From positions 1 to 64,000 of the forward strand of contig JAUCBJ010001093.1 of assembly GCA_032718475.1 (NCBI GenBank): DNA of 64,000 nucleotides, given 5' to 3'. Below the pieces are notes generated by a model, which did no database searches, had not been told where the DNA came from, and saw only the letters and a program-made list of their open reading frames with translations. Position 1 is the stretch's first letter, and each line of letters begins with the position of its first letter. Below are positions 19,901 to 31,900 of the stretch, one piece after another. The stretch comes from Nemertoderma westbladi. Its lineage: Eukaryota; Xenacoelomorpha; Nemertodermatida; Nemertodermatidae. The translations under genes and the position numbers were made by a program.

Positions 19901-22900
19901 CCACTCCAGATGGTAGTACTGGTTCAGACACAAAACTAAATGATGTTCACAACTCTACAAGCTCCAGCTCCTCTATCACTTCTGAAGATGACAATAATAA
20001 AAACCTGCTAAATAATATAAATCCAACTTCCTCAACTCTGTGCGATCCTGGGAATGAGCCATCCATATATGATACAAAGCATAATCGTATAATTTCTAAT
20101 CCAGAGATGAAGTCATTCAACACATTAACTCCTGGAAAATACCACGAAATCCAGCATGCGCTTCTCAGGGAAAACAACAGAGTGCCAAATGCAATCTAAA
20201 AATACCTATCTCAAACAGATTCAGTGAGCTTGGTATTGACACTAAAATATCAACTTTAATAAAACAACAAAACGACTTTCTCAGTAACCTCAATCAGATA
20301 AACTCCAGAGCACAAACTCTAAGATGCAATTCCCAACATTCTCAAGCCTCATGGGTAAACATCAGAAACCATCATAAACTGGACTCCCAAGCAACTGCAA
20401 CTCTCTATCTCTATCTAACTTCTGTCATGGGCAAACTGGAACATTCCCTGCCGATATCAAGGTGAATGATTCACAAGGCACCCAAGGCAGGGTAGCTTTG
20501 GTCACTGTCCGGCGCCATGAGTTATCTACTTATATCCAAGAATCATTCTGGCCTGGGTCCAATATAAAAATTTATCTTAATCCACCGACAAACAAACAAA
20601 CTCCACACAGCATTTCCCTAACCTTTTCCAATTCGACTGGTACTGCCTCTGGTAATCACCAACATGATTGTCTTGGTAAAGCCTGGACTCAACCCAACCG
20701 TAGGACTACAACCACCGGGAACATGAATATTTCTTCCTCAAAACAGAACCATTACAGCCGTAAAACCCTTCTCCCAACACCTCTCCTGAGACAATCTAGC
20801 AAGTGCCAAATGATCAACCCCTATGTAGCAGTGCAGTCTCTCTGCACCAGCCTCTACAGATCTAACCAACACCGTTGTTAAAATACCACATGCTTGGTCA
20901 ATTTTAATTAAAGACAATCCAGACATTCTCGTTTTGCAAGAACACTTTCTTAGTGCTAGACAAGCTATATTCCACTTTCATCCCCAAAGAATACCACAAG
21001 GGTATAAATGTATATTCTCTGTATCAAATCAAATGTATGTTCCGAAATTAAGGATTCGGGTAGAAGGTGGGGTGGCCATATTCATAAGAGAAACCATATT
21101 CCCATACTGCTCTAGAATAGAAACTGACTCTGACAGGGCAGTTGGTATCTCAGTTAAAGGTTGCTTTAGTGAGAATGTTGTCATTATTGGTGTATATATG
21201 CCGAGTGACTGTGGACTCAATGGCAATCGTGCAGATTATCTGAAAGAATGTGCTCTACTATCTAATATAATAGAAGATTCATCATGCCAGCAAATTATAA
21301 TAGCGGGGGATATTAATGGAACACTCCCCAAAAACAATATGGGGAATATACACTCATCTAATTTTGGAAATATCTTTGAAGACAGTATAAAAAACCACTT
21401 CAACCTGCATATATCCGCTGCAGCAGATATCAGTATATCCCCGCAGATCAAGGAGATATAGACCACACATCAATACGACATCCAATAAGAATGCTTGGAG
21501 AAAACTACACCAAGTGAAGTCACAAATAAAATCCAAAGCAGCAAAAGAACTGTCCAATGGCAACATTGATACAAGCATGCAACACAAGTTAAAGTGTACA
21601 ACAATTCTACAATTGCAAGAAAAGCGTCTCACACACTTTCTAGAGAATCACACTTACTATGAACATATCCAACGGTTGGCCAGTAGTTGTACATCAAATC
21701 ATACCAAATTGTGGAGGATACTAAAATCAGAAAACAAGAAAACGACACCTGACATTAATGCAGACAACCTTCACGCAAGATATACTCAGTTTTTCAGCCA
21801 GGGAGAGGGAGATATAAAACCAATCCTACAACAAGACCAATCTGATAACACTGAGCCTACAGAACTAGTGACTCCCGACATGGTAGCTGAGGCCATCAAA
21901 TCTATGCATAAGGGAATGGCAAAGGCTAAAAATTTATTACTTAGACGTACATTTTCGGCGGACAAAATGTCATATATTTTTCTTAATTTATGGGATAGCC
22001 TATTCGTGCAATACTTACTGGTACCTGTAGTTACTGTATGGTTTGGTGCAGTTTTCCTTGTGGTAGTTGGGTTGGGAGCACTAAAATCGATTGGTATTTC
22101 ATTTTTTAATAGGCCTTAGTGCCTGAGTACTAACAGTGGCCCAAGTGGCCCTAAATGCTAGGTAGTATCTGAGGCAATAAGACCCCTTTCCTATTTTATT
22201 GTTTTCAATTTTCTTGGCATTCCTGTTCCTTTGATCTCTGATCTATCCCTGAAAAATAAGTCTAAGATTGACTATGGATACCAGAGGCCTATGTGTGGAC
22301 AAAGTCGGTCTCTTGGTTATTAGGACAGTTGTTGTATGTGATTAATATCCTTCTGCACTGTATTTTTTCATTTCATTTCATTCCCGGTTTACGCCCCGGT
22401 GGTTATATTCAGTTAAACACAAAGTAAAATTGTCATGCACTGATTAAAATATAAAATGTGACAGAGGGTAGTTAGTATATGAATTAACACTATATTATAT
22501 ACCTATATATATATGGTGGAGTAAGTTTGTATTGTTGCATAAGTAAAATTTTTGATATGTAAAAAATCATTATGGAGTGTAAGTAATATGCACAAAACTC
22601 GGAAATGCTCATAGTACATATATATGGTGGAGTAAGTTTGTATAGTTGAACAAGTAAAATTTTTACATTGTAAAAAATCATTATGCAGTGTAAGTAATAT
22701 GCACAAAACTCGGAAATGCTCGTAGTACTGTAGAAAAATTTTACTGTTGTCGGGATGATTTATCAAATCTGACATATAAAAGGCAAAAGCACAAAGGAGA
22801 TTAAAATATTATTAAATACATATTGCCCCCCCCCCATCCCCTCCCCAAATGAAATATTCACGAGGCATATGGTTACAGAATGTGAATATTTGTCCAACCA

Positions 22901-25900
22901 TAGTATACTTTATTTTCCCAAAAGCCCAAAATAAACGATGTATTGTCAGGCGATTTGTCCATCCATCTGCCATATAGTATAAACATAGATAACCCCCATG
23001 CCATGACTATTTATTACCCCCCCCCCCCCCCCTCCCCCCCTCTTATTGAGTTAATAACAAATATGCAAGCTTTAGCAAAGATTTTTCATGTAGACTCATA
23101 AGGTATACCATAGTACTCGTAAATACATTCTTTCTTGTTAGTAAAAGTGTGATGGATGTTATTCAGGAGTGACCACAAATATACATAGTTACATTGATCC
23201 CTAAATCGTACAATTTCGCTTGTGTTACTGGTATCTTTAAAACATCGCTGTAACGAGTACTGATGCGAGCACAATGACTGCAGACTTGGCAGACCGGATC
23301 TCCATGACTCGATTTGGTAGTCTTCAAAAAGGTCGTCATTCTGCAGACCACACAAGTGCCGTAATGAATATGGCTGAAAAAGTAAACCATCTTGTCATTT
23401 CCGCTGTTAAATGCCCCATATATGTCCCTGCATTTAGATTTCGTAATGAAAGTGGTTAAGCTGTGTGTAGAGAAAAGAGCGTATAGAACATCATCTGAAA
23501 TGTAGTTCCCCAATCTGAAAATTGACCGCATTGCTTTTCGGAAGATGGTATTAATAATATCTATAAGGGATGAATTTATTAACGCTGCACCATACATTGC
23601 TGACGATGAATTTATTAACGCTGCACCATACATTGCTGACGGAATACCAAAAGACCTCCATATCATGGCTGTGACCTGTAGTGGAACTGTATCAACAGCT
23701 AACCCGCGTGTGTTTACCTTAGAGACATTTACCCATAGCTTCTGAGTGAAGTGATCAGACAAATTTTCCTTTGTAGCTGGCAAGGGTAGACCCAGAAAGT
23801 CACATTTATTTTTAGGGTTGACAGTTAAACCATTGATTTGTAAGAGGGATTGTTCCTTTGTATATCCTCGCTTAGGGTTGCAGATCACGTAGTGGGTTTT
23901 TTTTTACATTCAAGACAAGATTATGACTTATAAAGTATTTCTGACATATTTCCAGCATAGCCTCTAAAACTGATAGTAGATTGGCGAGTAAAAGTATATC
24001 ATCGGCATAGCTTAGTGATGGATAGGACTGATGATTTATGTGTAGTCCTCTGTGTGATGCGCTAAGTTCTCTAAATAAATCAGATAAATAAATGTTAAAG
24101 AGAAGTGGTGAAAGAACCCCGCCTTGTCGGACACCACATTTGAGCTGAATAGGATCTTGTGAGGTATATTGGTAAATACTTAAGATGGCTTGCGATTGAG
24201 AATAATCTGAGTAGAGTGGATAGGGTAGATATGGTGGACTTATTCAAGGATGTTTTGTCTAGTTTCTCAAATAGTTTGGAGTAGCTGACAGTATCGAAAG
24301 CACTTGAAAGATCTAAGGACAGCAGATGAACAGGGGAGCCGCCACCTTGGTTCAAATAATTTATAATTTTGCTAGCCAGGAGGTGTGGAAGTTCTGTATT
24401 TAGTTTTGGTTTATATCCAAATTGGAGGTCGCCTTTATTTGATTGCCTTTATTTCCACCGATATTAGCATCTCCCATACTTTAGTGACTATAGATATGAC
24501 AGAAATTACTCGATAACTCCCTGTGTTGTGTATATCTCTGCCACTACCTTTTACAATGGGAATTAACAGGCTAGTTGTTATAGAGGAAGGGAAGTTTTTT
24601 GTTGCTTTTATGGTGTTATAGACATATGCTAGTACCTCGCATATTTCACCTGTTGGAGCATAAATAAGGTATTCAGCACTGAGTGATTTGGAGTCAGCTG
24701 CCTTTCCCTTATGCAGAGATTTGATGGCATCAGCTACCATGTCGGGAGTCACTAGTTCTGTAGGCTCAGTGTTATCAGATTGGTCTTGTTGTAGGATTGG
24801 TTCTCCTCTCCCTGTCTGAAAAACTGAGTATATCTTGCGTGAAGGTTGTCTGCATTGATGTCAGGTGTCGTTTTCTTGTTTTATGATTTTAGTATCCTCC
24901 ACAATTTGGTATGATTTGATGTACTACTGACCAACCGTTGGATATGTTCATAGTAAGCGTGATTCTCTAGAAAGCTTGTGAGACGCTATTCTTGCAATTG
25001 TAGAATTGATGTACACTTTAACTTGTGTTGCATGCTTGTATCAATGTTGCCATTGGACAGTTCTTTTGCTGCTTTGGATTTTATTTGTGACTTCACTTGG
25101 TGTAGTTTTCTCCAAGCATTCTTATTGGATGTCGTATTGATGTGTGGTCTATATCTCCTTGATCTGCGGGGATATACTGATCTGATATCTGCTGCAGCGG
25201 AAATATGCAGGTTGAAGTGGTTTTTTATACTGTCTTCAAAGATATTTCCAAAATTAGATGAGTGTATATTCCCCATATTGTTTTTGGGGAGTGTTCCATT
25301 AATATCCCCCGCTATTATAATTTGCTGGCATGATGAATCTTCTATTATATTAGATAGTAGAGCACATTCTTTCAGATAATCTGCACGATTGCCATTGAGT
25401 CCACAGTCACTCGGCATATATACACCAATAATGACAACATTCTCACTAAAGCAACCTTTAACTGAGGTACCAACTGCCCTGTCAGAGTCAGTTTCTATTC
25501 TAGAGCAGTATGGGAATATGGTTTCTCTTATGAATATGGCCACCCCACCTTCTACCCGAATCCTTAATTTCGGAACATAAATTTGATTTGATACAGAGTA
25601 TATACATTTATACCCTTGTGGTATTCTTTGGGGATGAAAGTGAAATATAGCTTGTCTAGCACTAAGAAAGTGTTCTTGCAAAACGAGAATGTCTGGATTG
25701 TCTTTAATTAAAATTCGGTCTCTGGGCTGGGGGTGGAGGTCTCTGAGCCGGGGGTGGAGGTCTCTGGGCCGGGGGTGGAGGTCTCTGGGCCGTGGGTGGA
25801 GGTCTCTGACCAGGGGGTGCAGGTCTCTGGACAGGGGGTGGAGGTCTCTGGACAGGGGGGTGGAGGTCTCAAGAAGTGGCCCCGGTCCATTAGGTCGCGA

Positions 25901-28900
25901 TACTTTGCATTTTTAGTTTGCTCTGTCCCCTCTGCAGTGCGTCGTCCCCCAATGACGATTGTCTGTGGAATGCGGCTGGGGGCCAGCGGATCTACCCATG
26001 CTAGAGTTCGGCCCTGTGACCACGGGGCCATGGTGACGCCGTCCACCCGCCTCCCGTTGTTCCGACATAATTTTTTTTAATTTGAAAATGTAGGAAAAAA
26101 AATATTTTTTGTTTCAATTTACGGGATTTTAACAACTTTCTATAGCTGGATCTCAGTTCTGAAATTTTTTTATTAAGCCGTTTAAAAGGGCCAGCATACC
26201 CTTGTACACATAGTAGTGAAATTTACATGGACAGAGACATACCCTTGTGGCCTGTACACATAGTGTAACTTACAGGGACAGAGACATACCCTTGTACACA
26301 TAGTGCAACTTACATGGACAGAGACATACCCTTGTACACATAGTGTAACTTACATGGACAGAGAGATACCCTTATACACATATTGTAACTTACACGGACA
26401 GAGACATACCCTTGTACACATAGTGCAACTTACACGGACAGAGATATACCCTAGTACACATAGTGTAACTTACATGGACAGAGAGATACCCTTATACACA
26501 TAGTGTAACTTACACGGACATAGACATACCCTTGTACACATAGTGCAACTTACACGGACAGAGACATACCCTTGTACACATAGTGTAACTTACACTGACA
26601 GAGACATACCCTTGTACACATAGTGTAACTTACATGGACAGAGAAATACCCCTGTGGCCTGTACACATAGTGTAACTTACAGGGACAGAGACATACCCTT
26701 GTAGACATAGTGCAACTTACATGGACAGAGAAATACCCATGTGGCCTGTACACATAGTGTAACTTGCAGGGACAGAGACATACCCTTGTAGACATAGTGC
26801 AACTTACATGGACAGAGAGATACCCTTATACACATAGTGCAACTTACACGGACAGAGACATACCCTTGTACACATAGTGCAACTTACACGGACAGAGACA
26901 TACCCTTGTACACATAGTGTAACTTACACTGACAGAGACATACCCTTGTACACATAGTGAACTTACATGGACAGAGACATACCCTTGTACACATAGTGTA
27001 ACTTACATGGACAGAGACATACCTTTGTACACATAGTGTAACTTACATGGACAGAGAAATACCCCTGTGGCCTGTACACATAGTATAACTTACAGGGACA
27101 GAGACATACCCTTGTAGACATAGTGCAACTTACATGGACAGAGACATACCCTTGTACACATAGTGTAACTTACATGGACAGAGAAATACCCCTGTGGCCT
27201 ATACACATAGTGTAACTTACAGGGACAGAGACATAACCTTGTAGACATAGTGCAACTTACATGGACAGAGACATACCCTTGTACACATAGTGTAACTTAC
27301 ATGGACAGAGAAATACCCCTGTGGCCTATACACATAGTGTAACTTACACGGACAGAGACATACCCTTGTACACATAGTGCAACTTACACGGACAGAGACA
27401 TACCCTTGTACACATTGTGTAACTTACATGGACAGACACATACCCTTGTACACATAGTGCAACTTACACTGACAGAGACATACCCTTGTACACATAGTGA
27501 ACTTACATGGACAGAGACATACCTTTGTACACATAGTGTAACTTACATGGACAGAGAAATACCCCTGTGGCCTGTACACATAGTGTAACTTACAGGGACA
27601 GAGACATACCCTTGTAGACATAGTGCAACTTACATGGACAGAGACATACCCTTGTACACATAGTGTAACTTACATGGACAGAGAAATACCCCTGTGGCCT
27701 ATACACATAGTGTAACTTACAGGGACAGAGACATACCCTTGTACACATAGTGTAACTTACATGGACAGAGAAATACCCCTGTGGCCTATACACATAGTGT
27801 AACTTACAGGGACAGAGACATACCCTTGTACACATAGTGCAACTTACACGGAGAGAGACATACCGTTGTACACATAGTGTAACTTACACGGACAGAGACA
27901 TACCCTTGTACACATAGTTTAACTTACATGGACAGAGAATTACCCCTGTGGCCTATACACATAGTGTAACTTACAGGGACAGAGACATACCCTTGTACAC
28001 ATAGTGCAACTTACATGGACAGAGACATACCCTTGTACACATAGTGTAACTTACATGGACAGAGAGATACCCTTATACACATTGTGTAACTTACATGGAT
28101 AGAGACATACCCTTGTACACATAGTGTAACTTACATGGACCGAGACATACCCTTGTACAAATAGTGTAACTTACACGGCCAGAGACATACCCTTGTACAC
28201 ATAGTGTAACTTGCATGGACAGACACATACCCTTGTACACATTGTGTAACTTACATGGACAGAGAGATACCCTTGTACACATAGTGTAACTTACATGGAC
28301 AGAGACATGCCCTTGTACACATAGTGTAACTTACATCGACAGAGACATGCCCTTGTACACATAGTGTAACTTACATGGACAGAGACATACCCTTGTACAC
28401 ATAGTGTAACTTGCATGGACAGACACATACCCTTGTACACATAGTGTAACTTGCATGGACAGACACATACCCTTGTACACATTGTGTAACTTACACGGAC
28501 AGAGACATACCCTTGTACACATAGTGTAACTTACATGGACAGAGACATACCTTTGTACACATAGTGCAACTTACAAGGAGAGAGACATACCCTTATACAC
28601 ATTGTGTAACTTACATGGATAGAGACATACCCTTGTACACATAGTGTAACTTACATGGACCGAGACATACCCTTGTACAAATAGTGTAACTTACACGGAC
28701 AGAGACATACCCTTGTACACATAGTGCAACTTACACTGACAGAGACATACCCTTATACACATAGTGTAACTAACATGAACAGAGACATACCCTTGTACAC
28801 ATAGTGTAACTTACATGGACAGACACATACCCTTGTACACATTGTGTAACTTACATGGCTAGAGCCATAACCTTGTACAAATAGTGTAACTTACATGGAC

Positions 28901-31900
28901 AGAGACATACCCTTGTACACATAGTGTAACTTACATGGACAAATATTTTGAGAGTATTGGGGAGCTCTATCCCAGTAACAGTTTGATACATATCCACGAA
29001 TCGTTGAGGCATGCAGAAGATTGCGAACAGACCAACAACGAGAATTAACATCTTAACAACCTGGTAACATAATTTGAGATTTTTAAATTAAATTATATTA
29101 CTGTAATACAAAATGCAGCTAATACTAATAATACAAGTGTACATACAGTTAGGTAAGTGCATACAAGTTAATGTTACAATGAGTGCTTTTTTAACTGGTT
29201 AATTCCACAATAATGGAAAAAAATTTCAACTTTTTAAGATTTATATTCAATCTCATAAAACGGTGATGATTCACAAAATCTTCGGGTAAAAGTCCCGCTT
29301 TTATATATTATAAGTCCCTCATAGGAACAATTATATTTTAGTATTTATTTATTAATACATTTGTTATTTTCATAAGGAACGATCACCAGTTTTATTTTCA
29401 TGTGATTAAAATAAAATAATTACCCTCACTTTTCCCTCTGTTGCCTTGGTGCTGGTTTGTTTACGTGGTCCATCACTTGCAAATAATGAACAACCAATCA
29501 GCGTATAGAGAATAAAACATAGCATCAGTGGCAGAATAAAAAACAATGCGAAATCCGCAATCATCCATGAAATCCGCGACGTCTGCAATAGTGACAACGA
29601 ATTTCAACAATAATGTGCATCAAATAAAGTTATTTACATTTATATTCCACTCTTTTGTTTTACCTTTTGTTTGTTAGCAAAATTGACTCTGTGTAATGTT
29701 AATGGAACGGTAGCAGCTAGGCTAACGGACTTCGCATCTAGAGTCAGTGCAAAGAGCTTAAACCGTTACCACAGTCGGACAATAGACTTATTGTGTCACA
29801 TTATGAGTCAATGGCGCAAAATGACAGCAAAAAATTGAAAAAAATTAGTTTAGTTTAATTAAAAACATTAAGAAAAAGGAGCAGGTTACAGTGGCGGTGT
29901 TTTCTAACCAAAACAATAAACGATTCTTTATTTCCCTTGCGGTAAATTTGAGCTGAAGATCACAATTTTCACTTGCGGTAAATGTGCGCCACTATATGCA
30001 TATTACAATAAATAATATGCATTATATTAAAACATGATAATAGATAACTAGTGCGACCTCAACTGTTTACGATAGAAATTGCAGACTCTCTCAAAACAAA
30101 ACAATTTATCTATCTGCCATTGTAATATATTTCGCTTAAACTTACATCTTCAGTTATTGAGCAGATCGTAATTTCAAATTTCTCGACAGGAAATACATAA
30201 CTGTAAATCCTAACCAACGACCAAGTCCTGAAATACAAAAATATCCCTTCCAGATTAGGAAACATAAAAATTCCCAAAATAATTATTTAACACAAGTATC
30301 CCATTCTCCATTTTTTGTGTGACCAAATTATGTCCCACATCGTCAACCAGGACAATTATGTCCCAAATAATTATATCATAGATAATTCATTACAAGTACA
30401 AGACAAATTTATAATTATAAGTTGTGTGGACAATTTTCTAAGTTATGCACACAAGATACTAAGTTGTGCACAGACGATACTGAGTTGTGCACACACGATA
30501 CTGAGTTGTGCACACAAGATACTGAGTTGTGCGCACAAGATACTAAGTTGTGCACACAAGATACTGAGTTGTGCGCACAAGATACTGAGTTGTGCGCACA
30601 AGATACAAAGTTGTGCATATAAGATACTGAGTTGTGCACACAAGATACTAAGTTGTGCATACAAGATACTGAGTTGTGCACACAAGATACTAAGTTGTGC
30701 ATACAAGATACTGAGTTTTGTACACAAGATACTGAGTTGTGCACACACGATACTAAGTTGTGCACACAAGATACGCACACAAGATACTAAGTTGTGCACA
30801 CACGATACTGAGTTGTGCACACACGATACTGAGTTGTGCATACAAGGTACTGAGTTGTGCGCACAAGATACTACGTTGTGCATATAAGATACTGAGTTGT
30901 GCACACAAGATACTAAGTTGTGCATACAAGATACTGAGTTGTGCACACAAGATACTAAGTTGTGCATACAAGATACTGAGTTGTGTACACAAGATACTGA
31001 GTTGTGCACACACGATACTAAGTTGTGCACACAAGATACTGAGTTGTGCACACACGATACTAAGTTGTGCATATAAGATACTGAGTTGTGCACACACGAT
31101 ACTGAGTTGAGCACACAAGATACTGAGTTGTGCACACACGATACTGAGTTGTGAACACAAGATACTAAGTTGTGCATACAAGATACTGAGTTGTGCATAC
31201 AAGATACTAAGTTGTGCATACAAGATACTGAGTTGTGTACACAAGATACTAAGTTGTGCATACAAGATACTGAGTTGTGCACACAAGATACTAAGTTGTG
31301 CATACAAGATACTGAGTTGTGCACACAAGATACTAAGTTGTGCATACAGGATACTGAGTTGTGCATATAAGATACCGAGTTGTTGTGAACACAAGATACT
31401 GAGTTGTTGTGCACACACGATACTGAGTTGTGCGCATAAGATACTGAGTAGTTATGAACTCAAGATACTGAGTTGTTGTGCACACAAGATACTGAGTTGT
31501 TGTGAACACAAGATACTAAGTTGTGCATACAAAATACTGAGTTGTGCATACAATATACTAAGTTGTCCATACAAGATACTGAATTGTGCACACACGATAC
31601 TGAGTTGCGCAAACACGATACTGAGTTGTGCACACAAGTTACTGAGTTGTGCACACACGATACTGAGTTGTGCACACAAGATACTGAGTTGTGCACACAA
31701 GATACTGAGTTGTTGTGAACACAAGATACTGAGTTGTTGTGCACACAAGATACTGAGTTGTTGTGAACACAAGATACTAAGTTGTGCATACAAAATACTG
31801 AGTTGTGCATACAATATACTAAGTTGTCCATACAAGATACTGAATTGTGCACACACGATACTGAGTTGCGCAAACACGATACTGAGTTGTGCACACAAGT

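Larger units (their letters stand above)
17540..21928 (+). mobile_element. LINE with peptidase-bearing ORF1, plus-strand copy, broken
   Basis: Non-LTR retrotransposon read on the plus strand. The order is a CCGG-rich leader (about 17540-17770), a low-complexity ORF1 N-terminus, a Ulp1-like domain, a coiled-coil/charged region, then an ORF2 apurinic-type endonuclease. The copy is cut at 21928 by dispersed repeat R before its RT domain. The portion from about 20908 is nearly the same as the minus-strand copy at 24720-25714. Confidence 0.75.

Noticed and set aside
26190-28934. Regular repeats that might suggest a CRISPR array
   Set aside because: Head-to-tail 40-bp units with no unique spacers, in DNA with spliced eukaryotic genes; it is a minisatellite.
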